From: Bacteroidaceae bacterium
Lineage (GTDB): Bacteria > Bacteroidota > Bacteroidia > Bacteroidales > Bacteroidaceae
Assembly (NCBI GenBank): GCA_017451645.1
Contig: JAFTNZ010000030.1
Coordinates: 62,001-126,000 of the forward strand
Length of the DNA: 64,000 nt
Direction: 5' to 3'
This document shows positions 54,020 to 62,214 of this stretch, in pieces (within the stretch, counting starts at the first letter, position 1; each line of letters begins with the position of its first letter). The translations under genes were made by a program, and so were the position numbers. Under the pieces are notes generated by a model. The model was not told where the DNA came from, ran no database searches, and saw only the letters and a list, made by a program, of their open reading frames with translations.

Positions 54020-54813
54020 AATTCATCTATCTCAATGTCAATATTCATATTCACTCTCCATCGGTTACTCTCTGCATCATCCGATGCCGGATGTTCGGAA
54101 CTCATAAGTACGGCATTAAAATAACCATTCCGCTTTTTCATTAGGTCGTATAATTGGTCTGCCTTATCTTGCTCAAATAACACAAACTCCAACAAGTACC
54201 CAAACCGTTGCATTGCTGTCGTTGTGGTATATGGAAGAACCCCTTCCATTTTTGACATATCAATCACATCCACCAATTCAGCAAGAACGGTGGCAGCCCT
54301 TTGATAACCTCCAATGTTTGATGCAAACTGAACAATATCCACAGCAGTCAGCTCTGCTGATGAATAATTTATTCGACCCATTTCTGCATTCCGGCTTTCA
54401 ATCAGTTCATTTGGTATCTGCTGACGGTAATTCCAATCCAGAAGTGAGTTCCTGTTTGAGGTTCTTGGTCTTGGTCCTGTAGTTACAATCTGAGTTTTCA
54501 TAGCTCTTTGGTGAGAAGCACCGTATATGGCAGCAGCAGAAAGCAATCCCACATAGTAAGGCTTGCCAAGATATTCCATCAGTTCATTGATGTAATAAGT
54601 CGGTGGCACTACTCCCTTTAACTGGTATTGGATGGGAATGATTACATAAAAACCTTTATAAACGTTTTGAATCCTCTTAGACAATGTAAGTCTGTTGATG
54701 TCTGTTTTCAGCGTCTTTTCAGAACGTTCTGCAAACACACATCGGATTTGTTGAAAAGAGAATGTGGTAATTCCTCTTTGTTCTTGCTCCCTTATCCAAT
54801 CATTCAAACTCAT
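54016..54813 (-). CDS. abiEi: AbiEi-type antitoxin/regulator
   Basis: Starting at the ATG at 54813 (ten codons inside the longer frame) the product is 265 residues. The N-terminal winged-helix reads MSLNDWIREQEQRGITTFSFQQIRCVFAERSEKTLKTDINRLTLSKRIQNVYKGFY and the rest is the AbiEi C-terminal domain (YYVGLLSAAAIYGASHQRAM, IVTTGPRPRTS). AbiEi neutralises AbiEii and represses its own promoter by binding inverted repeats. A perfect inverted repeat covers the promoter here (54827-54863). Confidence 0.9.
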   Translation of the reverse strand: MSLNDWIREQEQRGITTFSFQQIRCVFAERSEKTLKTDINRLTLSKRIQNVYKGFYVIIPIQYQLKGVVPPTYYINELMEYLGKPYYVGLLSAAAIYGASHQRAMKTQIVTTGPRPRTSNRNSLLDWNYRQQIPNELIESRNAEMGRINYSSAELTAVDIVQFASNIGGYQRAATVLAELVDVIDMSKMEGVLPYTTTTAMQRFGYLLEFVLFEQDKADQLYDLMKKRNGYFNAVLMSSEHPASDDAESNRWRVNMNIDIEIDEL

Positions 54814-54826
54814 ATTCGGCTTATTT

Positions 54827-54863
54827 GTTGCAAAGGTAAACAAAAAACGCTTACCTTTGCAAC
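54827..54863. promoter_or_regulatory. Mirror-image divergent promoter and probable AbiEi operator
   Basis: GTTGCAAAGGTAA (54827-54839) is exactly inverted as TTACCTTTGCAAC (54851-54863). On each strand a TTG is followed by 21 bases and TACCTTTGC, so each promoter's -33 lies inside the other's -7 complement. The minus-strand promoter drives abiEi-abiEii. Type IV AbiEi repressors bind inverted repeats, so this is the likely operator. The plus-strand promoter points into a gene remnant. Confidence 0.7.
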
Positions 54864-54902
54864 TTTTCTAATGAATTTTATTATCTAAGTGTACTTTATT
54901 AT

Positions 54903-54956
54903 CCGCGTTTGCGACGCTGAAGTCATGAGCATAGAGCATCTGTGATGCGACTATAG
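54903..54956. repeat. Palindromic repeat family, copy B
   Basis: It reads CCGCGTTTGCGACGC, GAAGTCATGAGCATAGA and GCATCTGTGATGC, then GACTATAG. It differs from copy A at a few positions only. It is immediately followed by the TolC remnant. Confidence 0.75.
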
Positions 54957-54958
54957 GG

Positions 54959-55225
54959 ATGCACGCAAGAGATATGTCGGCTCTCGATATAGAAAAGTGT
55001 TGAGGAGATTTGTGCGAGGCATATTCGCAAATAACCCTTGCCAAACGAACCATCACTTCTTCGGCAGAGAATCTTCGCCAAAATAGTAACTCATACAACG
55101 CGGGTGTAATCTCTCTCTGCGATTTGTCGGATGCTGAGACTCTCCATACCCAAAGTTTGAATAACCTGACATCGGCCAAAGCATCAGCCACCGGTCTTAT
55201 CAGAGCCTTTGTATTCACCTCATCT
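54959..55225 (+). pseudogene. TolC-family outer-membrane efflux protein remnant
   Basis: In one plus-strand frame the bases after repeat B encode ALDIEKC, an in-frame TGA (55001-55003), GDLCEAYSQITLAKRTITSS, AENLRQNSNSYNAGVISLC and DLSDAETLHTQSLNNLTSAK. This matches the helical hairpin of TolC-type proteins, where IEKCW is followed by QI.LAK, NY..G..S..DL and A..L..Q. The N-terminal part and barrel are absent and the stop interrupts the match, so it is a decayed fragment. Similarity fades near 55190. Confidence 0.6.
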
Positions 55226-56694
55226 GACGATGATTTTGCGTCCTCCGATGATATTGATGCCTTTTTGTGGGTGGAGAATCTGTTGGCCTGAAAGATTGAA
55301 AATCGTATTGTCGTATGATTTTTCTTTCAAATATGCAGGAATACCTGTTATAGAATCTGTTGATTCAAGATTGGCTTCAAATTGAATCTCTTGTTGTGGC
55401 AGGATGTAGTCAGATACAATCTTGATGTTTTGCCCGTCCGAACTTGGTAGGGCTGCAATTTCAATCCATATCTCTTCGTTTGGGAGCAATGCTTGAAGCG
55501 AGGTTTCAGAACGAACATCACCTATCGCAAAATAGGCATCACGATAGATTGGGGCAATACCCTCGTTGGAAACAAGCAAACGCGTCTTTGTCCCGTCAGT
55601 AACGCACCGTTTGACAACATAACGATACCCCGTGCTTAGGGATGCTTGCTTGACACGAGCAGATGTGCCATACTTGCTGTCAGTGACGGCATTGCATATT
55701 ACGAAGGAGATGTGATATTTGGCGGCTGTTTTCTCAAAGGTGTACCCATACAGTCCTGTGGGGCTTAGAAAATTCAGTTGGTCATTGTTTTCAAGACTTA
55801 TTTCACCTCCGCAGACTCCGGTTTGCCAACGGGTGCCTTTTGAAATACTGTTCCACCGTTGCTCATATCCTCCCTCGGCAAAGTATTTTCCCATGAAGGA
55901 GTCTTCAAACATGCCGAAACGGAGTGCCAATAGTTCCTTATCGCTGGAGATCGAGGAGTTGTCGGCTGCATTCTTTGAAATGAGCCACGGTAACCCGTCA
56001 CACACCTCACTAAGGTGTAGCAAGAACCTCTTCTGGTATTCCTTGGAAGGAAAATCTTGCCATATACTACCGTTGTCGGAAATATATGATATTCTGACCA
56101 ATGACCGAATCCCACCTCCAGAAATGCCAATCGCGGGTCGTGGGCATATCGTTCGGCAAAGGCCGTGTAGAACTCTATGGTAAACCGTTGAAGTTCGGCG
56201 TTGCTCCAATCGGCATAATAGGTGCCGGCACTTTGGGAGTAGGTCTCGTTGTAGTCGGACAACTGCTTGATATATTGAGGAACAACCGTTGGTTCGGGAG
56301 CTTTGTCTGGCGAACCCGGATATTCGTAATAAAATCGTGCCACCAATTGATGACCGCGACTGGCTACATCGCTGAGTACATTGTCAAAACTGCTCCAGTC
56401 GTAGATGATAGTCCCATCGTTGTTACACCCTTTTACAATTTCTGATGGCTTGAAGTAGTTGAATTCCAACTGGATGCATCGCCCATAGGAACTGTGTATC
56501 TCATTCGCTTTCCAAGGCCATACGGCTATCCCTGTCATGGGTTGTGCATGAGTTATCTGTCGTTTTAGGTTCACTTCCTTCCATTCATCTCCGACGGGTT
56601 CTTCGATGAGGGAGGTCAACGGGGTGAGTGATTGTGCCTGGCCATAAATTGCCAACAGTATGGTACAGATGGAGAAATATACTTGCTGTTTCAT
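55220..56694 (-). pseudogene. DUF4832/DUF4874-type secreted protein, frameshifted
   Basis: From the ATG at 56694 the frame encodes a signal peptide (MKQQVYFSICTILLAIYGQAQ) and a glycosidase-like barrel region (LVARFYYEYPGSPDKAPEPTV, LAFLEVGFGHWSEYHIF). Near 56079-56090 similarity switches to another frame (SDNGSIWQDFPSKEYQKRF...) and runs to a C-terminal LSGQQILHPQKGINIIGG sorting-type tail at 55220. The span of 1475 bases is one short of a multiple of three, which suggests a single-base deletion. It could also be a sequencing error. Confidence 0.7.
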
Positions 56695-56720
56695 TTTTTT
56701 TGGTTGAAGATATAAACTCA

Positions 56721-56773
56721 AGGCGCGGATTACGTGGACAAAATCAGTAAAACTGAAATATAAATCCGCGCCT
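56721..56773. repeat. Perfect 11-bp inverted repeat in the leader of the frameshifted gene
   Basis: AGGCGCGGATT (56721-56731) is inverted exactly as AATCCGCGCCT (56763-56773), with a 31-base loop. It lies about 30 bases upstream of the frameshifted gene's start. Confidence 0.6.
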
Positions 56774-56821
56774 AAATATATGGTGTCATTGGGATCCACC
56801 TCTTGTCTGCCGCTTCTGCTA

Positions 56822-56920
56822 TCAGAGCTTTTTTGCCTTGATGGTGATGGTGCTGTTGCCCAATCCCGGCGAAGTGGCCTGCAGGGTGATGTCGCCTCTG
56901 TTCAGGTTCGTGTCCCCAAC
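56822..56920 (-). pseudogene. Possible C-terminal tail of a GH2-type glycosidase
   Basis: A minus-strand frame encodes VGDTNLNRGDITLQATSPGL and GNSTITIKAKKL then stops. This resembles the last beta-sandwich strand pair of GH2-type beta-galactosidases (G.I.L.A...GL...TI). An in-frame stop lies directly upstream and no other part of the gene is visible, so it is at most a remnant of about 33 codons. Confidence 0.35.
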
Positions 56921-56928
56921 CTATTGCC

Positions 56929-56961
56929 ACAAAGGTAAACATTGTTTTCGGAACGGCAAAA
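56929..56961 (-). promoter_or_regulatory. Promoter upstream of the frameshifted secreted-protein gene
   Basis: The minus strand reads TTTTG (complement of 56957-56961), 19 bases, then TACCTTTGT (complement of 56929-56937). The leader to 56694 would be about 230 nt and would include the glycosidase remnant and the 11-bp inverted repeat. Confidence 0.7.
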
Positions 56962-57030
56962 GGTTGGAGACGGAAAATGATGAAGGAGGAGTAAAAGAGC
57001 GGGATTTCATGGAAATATTTGCCCGTCCTT

Positions 57031-57083
57031 CCGCGTTTGCGACGCTGAAGTCATGAGTATGAGCATCTGTGATGCGACTATTG
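57031..57083. repeat. Palindromic repeat family, copy C
   Basis: It reads CCGCGTTTGCGACGC, GAAGTCATGAGTATGA and GCATCTGTGATGC, then GACTATTG. It shares the preceding CCCGTCCTTCCGCG with copy A, so A and C are more alike at their edges than B. Confidence 0.75.
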
Positions 57084-57138
57084 TTTCCTTGTTCCCCAAA
57101 AATGTTCTGCTTTATTTTTTTATTCAGCGGAATATTAC

Positions 57139-57147
57139 TACTTTTGC
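57139..57147 (+). promoter_or_regulatory. -7 element of the DUF4143 ATPase
   Basis: TACTTTTGC matches the -7 consensus about 60 bases before the ATG at 57206. No TTG at the -33 distance. Confidence 0.55.
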
Positions 57148-57205
57148 ACAAAATAGTTCGAAAAAGTGTATTGTTTATACACAAAATCGAAGAATTTAGT
57201 GTAAA

Positions 57206-58564
57206 ATGAGGATAAAAAGGGATATTGTACAGCATCTCAAACAGTGGAAAGATGCAGCTGACAGGAAGCCGCTTCTGTTAAAGGGCGCGCGTCAGATTGG
57301 CAAGACGTGGGTGATGGAGAAATTTGGAAACGAATGCTTCGACTACTGCGTAAAGTTTGATTTTGACCGTCAGCCGGAACTGAAATCGGTGTTCCAAGTG
57401 ACCAAAAGCCCGGACCGCCTGATCAAGGAGTTGTCTATCTATTGTGACCAACCGATAATAGCGGGGAAAACACTGGTGATATTTGATGAAATACAGGAAT
57501 GTGAAGAGGCACTGAACAGTCTGAAATATTTCTGTGAGGATGCTCCACAATACCACATCATGGCAGCAGGGTCTCTGTTGGGAGTCGCCGTCAAGAAACG
57601 CAAGATGACGGTGCCTGTGGGCAAGGTAAATGTGGTAAGGATGTATCCCGTGACCTTCAGAGAGTTCCTGCGTGCGAGCGACCCTGCTACATTCGGATAT
57701 GTGGACACATTGGAGGAGATAAGTCATCTGCCTGAAATAATCCTCAATAAACTGCGTACTGAGTACCGGCGATATCAGGTGTGTGGAGGTATGCCGGAAG
57801 CGGTTGTCGCCCTGCTTGAAGACAAGGGAATCGGGGTTGTGGAATCCATTCTTCAAGATATTCTTGACCTCTATGAATTGGATTTTTCCAAATATGCCGA
57901 ACCGCGTGAGATACCACGCATCCATGCCATCTGGCATTCGCTTCCTGCCCAATTATCGAAAGAGAACCGTAAATTCATTTTCAAGATAGTCAAAAGTGGT
58001 GCACGCTCTAAAGACTATGAAGATGCACTCATGTGGCTTGAGGATGCAGGTATGATATACAGGGTCTATAATGTCAGTAAGCCCGGGATGCCGTTGGCTG
58101 CTTATCAGGAGAAGGATGCGTTCAAAGTGTATGCTTGTGACTGTGGACTGCTGAGGAGATTGGCACATCTGCCGGCTATGGTGGTAACCGACCCGACAGC
58201 CAACTATACGGAGTTCAAGGGGGCTATGGCAGAGAATGCAGTTTTGCAGTCCCTCATGCCGTTGACGGACGGGCAACTACCCGGCTATTGGACTTCCTCT
58301 GCCACGGCCGAGGTGGAATATGTCCTACAGTGGGGAGAAGATATCATCCCCATTGAGGTGAAAGCCGAGAATTGCGTCAATGGGAACAGCCTCTCTGTCT
58401 ATAGCAACAGGTATAATCCTACATACAGAATACGTTTCTCAATGCTGAATCTGCAATTCAACGAGGGGCTGTTGAGTTGCCCGTCGCCACTTGCAGGGTG
58501 GATGGACAAGCTATTAGGTCTATTGCCTGCTGCTTCGTCAATATCGTCTGCAGAAATTCATTGA
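57206..58564 (+). CDS. AAA ATPase with DUF4143
   Basis: The 452-residue protein has Walker A KGARQIGKT (26-34), Walker B LVIFDEIQE (89-97) and a sensor segment YHIMAAGSLLGVAV, then the C-terminal DUF4143 domain, a PD-(D/E)xK-like fold (AENAVLQSL, EVEYVLQWGEDIIPIEVKAE with E-x-K). This family is abundant and often found in accessory regions; its function is not established. The start follows a -7 element by about 60 bases. It stands alone with no obvious partner. Confidence 0.85.
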   Translation: MRIKRDIVQHLKQWKDAADRKPLLLKGARQIGKTWVMEKFGNECFDYCVKFDFDRQPELKSVFQVTKSPDRLIKELSIYCDQPIIAGKTLVIFDEIQECEEALNSLKYFCEDAPQYHIMAAGSLLGVAVKKRKMTVPVGKVNVVRMYPVTFREFLRASDPATFGYVDTLEEISHLPEIILNKLRTEYRRYQVCGGMPEAVVALLEDKGIGVVESILQDILDLYELDFSKYAEPREIPRIHAIWHSLPAQLSKENRKFIFKIVKSGARSKDYEDALMWLEDAGMIYRVYNVSKPGMPLAAYQEKDAFKVYACDCGLLRRLAHLPAMVVTDPTANYTEFKGAMAENAVLQSLMPLTDGQLPGYWTSSATAEVEYVLQWGEDIIPIEVKAENCVNGNSLSVYSNRYNPTYRIRFSMLNLQFNEGLLSCPSPLAGWMDKLLGLLPAASSISSAEIH

Positions 58565-58824
58565 AAAACACTCGTAAGGGCATTCTGCATAGCGAGTGGT
58601 ACGAAACTCTCCCGTTTCGCGTTTCTCGCAAACGGAATATGCAATTTGGATTCTGTCAAATGCTGAATCAACTATAGCAAGAGATTTAAAGCAAATAAAC
58701 AAGCATATAGTTGTCATTCGGGGTGGCCCAAGCAAAGGTGGACATTGGGGAACTAAAGACTAAGCAATGATGCGACCATATATTCTTTGCCGCATGATGT
58801 CGCTCCTTACGGGGGCAGCACGTC
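58565..58824. other. Convergent intergenic region with no clear gene
   Basis: The region lies between the convergent 3' ends of the two ATPase genes. A plus-strand frame from about 58606 to 58762 reads RFSQTEYAIWILSNAESTIA and RDLKQINKHIVVIRGGPSKG before a stop, but I cannot assign it to a family and it has no start or promoter. It may be a remnant. Confidence 0.35.
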
Positions 58825-60135
58825 CTACATGTCCTCCAACGACAAGAGTTTCAGTTCTATCTGATATTGGGTGAAATCAGAAGGTAGGTCTGAAACCTTC
58901 CGCTGGAGCTCTGCCAGATCCAACTTCTTGCTGTTCCTCTTGATTTCTGCAATTACGGCTCGCTTGTCGAATTCGTTGATAGCCACCATGTCCAATTCGC
59001 TCTCTCCCCGTCGGTTCCACCAGTTTCCGATACGTGTGTAGCATCCGGTTTGCATATAGAGGTCGTGGAAATAGCGTTCCAAGGTCTTTCCTGTGAACTG
59101 GGTGTAGCTGTCTGACACATGCTGGTGGAGCAGAGTCAGCTGGTTGCTCTCTATCAGCCCTTGATAGGGATAGATGAAACGGAACCAGAAACGCAGAAAC
59201 GGATCGTCAATCTGCCACTTGATGTTCCGGCTCCCGATCTTGCTCAGCACAGGCAGATTGCGGCTGATGAAGGTGTAGTCTTCGCAAAGATTTCCCAAAT
59301 AGGCTCCTGTGTTCTTGCCGATGACGCTGTCAATCTCGCTTTGGGTGGTCATCCCTTTGGCTATGAGTTGCAGGATGGAGAAGTAGGTGCCGTAGTCGCG
59401 ACCGAATTCCGAAACCATCAATTCCGTACCCTCTGTAAGAAATGGTGAATCGGCAGAAAGGGCATATTTCAGCATCTTTGTCTTAGTCGTAGCCTTAGCG
59501 TCCATCAGCAATGCCACATACTTGGCCACTCCGCCAGTCAGCATGTAGAGGCAAAGCAAGTCATCGGGCGTATAGTCATGATTGTGGTCTTTCAGAATCT
59601 GTTTCAGTGTGGCCACAGAGAATGGCAACAACCGCATGTTGGAATCGCGCCGGCCATAAAGAGGTTCGTCTCCATTCTCAAATATCTTTTTCATCATTGA
59701 ATAGATAGAACCACACAGGATGAGGTTCACCCGGGTGGTATCCTTGTAACGGTCCCAAATGTCCTGTATGACACTTGGAATGGCTTTGTTGATGCTCAAG
59801 AAATTCTGGAATTCGTCAATGATGAGTGTGTAATGGTGTTCGATGCCGAAGCGCATCAGCTCCGTAAACAAATCGGCAAACGACAATGCCTGTCCGTAGA
59901 TTTGCAGTCCCAAAGATGCCAACGCCTGTTCTTGAAACTTCTTGCAAAGCATCTGTTCGTTGTCTTTGGATACATAGAGGTAGAGGTAGCGTGTACCTTC
60001 CACACTTTTCAGCAACAATGAAGTCTTTCCCGTACGTCTTCGTCCGATGAGTGTCGTCATCATGGAACGTTCGGATGAATGTTCCCAATTCTTCTTCAGT
60101 ATTGCCAGTTCTTCAGTCCGATCATAAAACCTCAT
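58825..60135 (-). CDS. ATP-binding protein with DUF234-type C-terminus
   Basis: The start MRFYDRTEELAILKK at 60135 matches the family opening. The 436-residue protein has Walker A GRRRTGKTS (31-39), Walker B LIIDEFQNF (105-113), LCGSIYSMMKKIF, a helical middle (ISRNLPVLSKIGSRNIKWQIDDPFLRFWFRFIYPYQ) and a C-terminal nuclease-like region with ESELDMVAIN and VIAEIKRNSKK (D, E-x-K). These ATPases are widespread in archaea and Bacteroidota, with no known function. A 20-bp palindrome lies between its promoter and start. Confidence 0.85.
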   Translation of the reverse strand: MRFYDRTEELAILKKNWEHSSERSMMTTLIGRRRTGKTSLLLKSVEGTRYLYLYVSKDNEQMLCKKFQEQALASLGLQIYGQALSFADLFTELMRFGIEHHYTLIIDEFQNFLSINKAIPSVIQDIWDRYKDTTRVNLILCGSIYSMMKKIFENGDEPLYGRRDSNMRLLPFSVATLKQILKDHNHDYTPDDLLCLYMLTGGVAKYVALLMDAKATTKTKMLKYALSADSPFLTEGTELMVSEFGRDYGTYFSILQLIAKGMTTQSEIDSVIGKNTGAYLGNLCEDYTFISRNLPVLSKIGSRNIKWQIDDPFLRFWFRFIYPYQGLIESNQLTLLHQHVSDSYTQFTGKTLERYFHDLYMQTGCYTRIGNWWNRRGESELDMVAINEFDKRAVIAEIKRNSKKLDLAELQRKVSDLPSDFTQYQIELKLLSLEDM

Positions 60136-60144
60136 AACAATCAC

Positions 60145-60183
60145 AATTTAATGGCCATTAAATTAATCACCGTTGCAAAGATA
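60145..60183 (-). promoter_or_regulatory. Promoter and 20-bp palindrome of the DUF234-type ATPase
   Basis: The minus strand has TATCTTTGC (complement of 60175-60183). Between it and the ATG is the perfect palindrome AATTTAATGGCCATTAAATT (60145-60164), whose position just downstream of the transcription start would let a dimeric repressor block transcription. Confidence 0.65.
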
Positions 60184-60444
60184 GTGTTTTCATCGGTCAT
60201 AACCGACAAAAACAGGCCATAATTTGCCCAATCTATCAAATTCTGTGCGATTTGGCAGCTTATACCCATACTTTTGTTGCTTTAGCGGAATTTCCGCAGC
60301 CTGTCTATTCCCCCTCACTTGTCCCCGACTAAGAATCCTCAGAATAAAGTCATTACACAGTCAGATGACACCGGAAACGGGCAAAATGCCCCCCCAATGA
60401 CACGCAAGAGGAAGCTCCGCCCGACCGCTTTGCAACGGATAGGC
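60184..60444. other. Intergenic region with no clear gene
   Basis: It holds a short TCGGT-CATA-ACCGA hairpin near 60195 and a TACTTTTGT near 60271, but neither is placed before a gene. The open frames here have no family resemblance. Confidence 0.4.
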
Positions 60445-61293
60445 TCATTGCCGTTTCTCTTCGGGCGGCAAACTCTGGAAATGTCGTGTAGCCCATATCT
60501 GAATGAGCAGTATTGCGCTGATGAATGCGGCAATTTTGTATGGTCCGGCAATATCCTCAGCTCCCCAAAAGGTTTCAGCGAGAGGAAGTATGATGATGGG
60601 GGAAATGAATTGCCCCAGATATAAGGCTGCCGAGAGCAAGGGCATTACCGTTGTGGCCGAGTTCTTGCCTCCTTTGATGGATGCAATTGTCATAAAATAC
60701 GGCACACCGACTCCATTGGCAAGTCCGATGAACGCTGAACCAGCAAGCACCATTGACAGATTGTCTGCATAGGCATAAAACAGGTATCCGACAATGAAAG
60801 CGACAGGAGGAAAGAACTTGATGGAGGTGCGGAAATGTCTCATCATCTTCCCGAACATTATCCCCACAAAGAATGCAATAAGGTCAAGTGCCACCATCAA
60901 GAGGGTTATGGTTGTCGTGTCAAGGCCCAACTGCTTGCCTGTAATTATGGCAAAATTAGTGGGAAACACAAAAAAGACCATGGTGAGTAACAACATGCCG
61001 ATGACCGATGGGTGGAATTTCAGCAGTTGGCGGGGCTCAAAGGCTTTACCGCGCTTGTTGGATGAACCTAATTTTTCATTTGGCAACCAACGGATTATCA
61101 TGAAAAGGGCAATCAGGCCAAACAGATATACAAGAAACGCAAAGTTCCATTCTACCGATGCCAGAACGCCCGCAAGCAACGTGCCCACAACACCGCCCAT
61201 CTGGTTACAAAGACTACTTCTCACACTGTTGCAAGTAACTTCGTAAAGCAGTTTGTGACAGTAGGAGACTTTTTCAGAAGATCTATACCTCAT
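60445..61293 (-). pseudogene. MFS transporter, 5'-truncated
   Basis: The frame encodes 282 residues, of which the last about 250 match the major facilitator superfamily from helix 5 on: NQMGGVVGTLLAGVLASVEW, then a cytoplasmic loop, and helices 7-12 ending PPEEKRQ. The usual first four helices (about 130 residues) are missing and the first 30 residues (MRYRSSEKVSYCHKLLYEV) are unlike any MFS start. The gene is therefore a 5'-deleted remnant; the substrate is unknown. The break is near 61205. Confidence 0.7.
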
Positions 61294-61326
61294 CGTCCGC
61301 TGAAATGACTAAAATGTCTGCCAGTT

Positions 61327-62214
61327 TCAACAGGTAATCCAATACCTCATATTGTCTGCACATCCTGAGGTTTCAGAACCTCCATATACAATAGCCTTAT
61401 CCAGATATTCCAAAATCAACCTATTCCTTTCCTTTTTTCGTAATGTGTCACCCGACTGTCTCTTATAAAGCATAACAGCCATTCTATAATAAGGATCTCC
61501 TTCTTTGGGGAAGCGTTCAATGATAGACTGATATATTTGATATGCCTTCGCATATTGTTTGCGATTATAAGCCAATGCTGCATTTGCTTTGAGTTGCTCA
61601 ATATCTAACAAATTATCTCCATCACTATTACCTATGTGTACTATGCTTGATTTATTAGTCCATTGACAAATTTTCATGTGCTCAATATTAACGATTAGGG
61701 TATCTTCAAGAGCGACAAACGGATGATTGTTCTTTGAATATACTTTCCTGACCCTAATTTGGGCAAATTGCGTCGTCGCTTCCCCCTTTTTAAATTCAGG
61801 TACATCAAGTGTTTTACCAAACATATCACTGACCTCGAATGAGTAGCTTGCCATTTTTTTATTATGGAACATATCGTAAAACATATTTATATAAGTTCGG
61901 ACTGCTATATCTGTCGGATATCCTTGTTCATCTGTACCCAATAATTTGAATTCATTGGGCGCATATTGGTCTGTCAGCATGAAATACTTCTCTGAAAAAG
62001 CTATTTTTTTCTTATCAATTTCCAATTTGTTCGATTCTGTGATTGGTTCAGATATTGCCTCCAAGTCATAAAACATATCTTTTACTTTTCTTTCTGCCTT
62101 TGACAATTCCATATCAGAATTGCTTGAAGCCACCAGTAAAGTATAGCACACTATACACAGAATCATTGTAATGGTTTGTTTGAATCTGTGCTTCTTTGTT
62201 TGTCCTTTATTCAT
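61327..62214 (-). CDS. Exported protein of unknown function with TPR-like C-terminus
   Basis: The 295-residue protein has an N-terminal hydrophobic signal (TITMILCIVCYTLLVASS) and a C-terminal helical-repeat region (LKANAALAYNRKQYAKAYQIYQSIIERFPKEGDPYYRMAVMLYK), which fits a TPR pair. I do not recognise the middle domain. It is the last gene of a four-gene minus-strand operon, overlapping the preceding gene by eight bases. Confidence 0.75.
   Translation of the reverse strand: MNKGQTKKHRFKQTITMILCIVCYTLLVASSNSDMELSKAERKVKDMFYDLEAISEPITESNKLEIDKKKIAFSEKYFMLTDQYAPNEFKLLGTDEQGYPTDIAVRTYINMFYDMFHNKKMASYSFEVSDMFGKTLDVPEFKKGEATTQFAQIRVRKVYSKNNHPFVALEDTLIVNIEHMKICQWTNKSSIVHIGNSDGDNLLDIEQLKANAALAYNRKQYAKAYQIYQSIIERFPKEGDPYYRMAVMLYKRQSGDTLRKKERNRLILEYLDKAIVYGGSETSGCADNMRYWITC

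Noticed and set aside
58606-58762. Short plus-strand frame containing IRGGPSKGGHWG
   Set aside because: It has no start codon, ribosome-binding site or promoter, and I cannot place it in a family, so it was left as a possible remnant.
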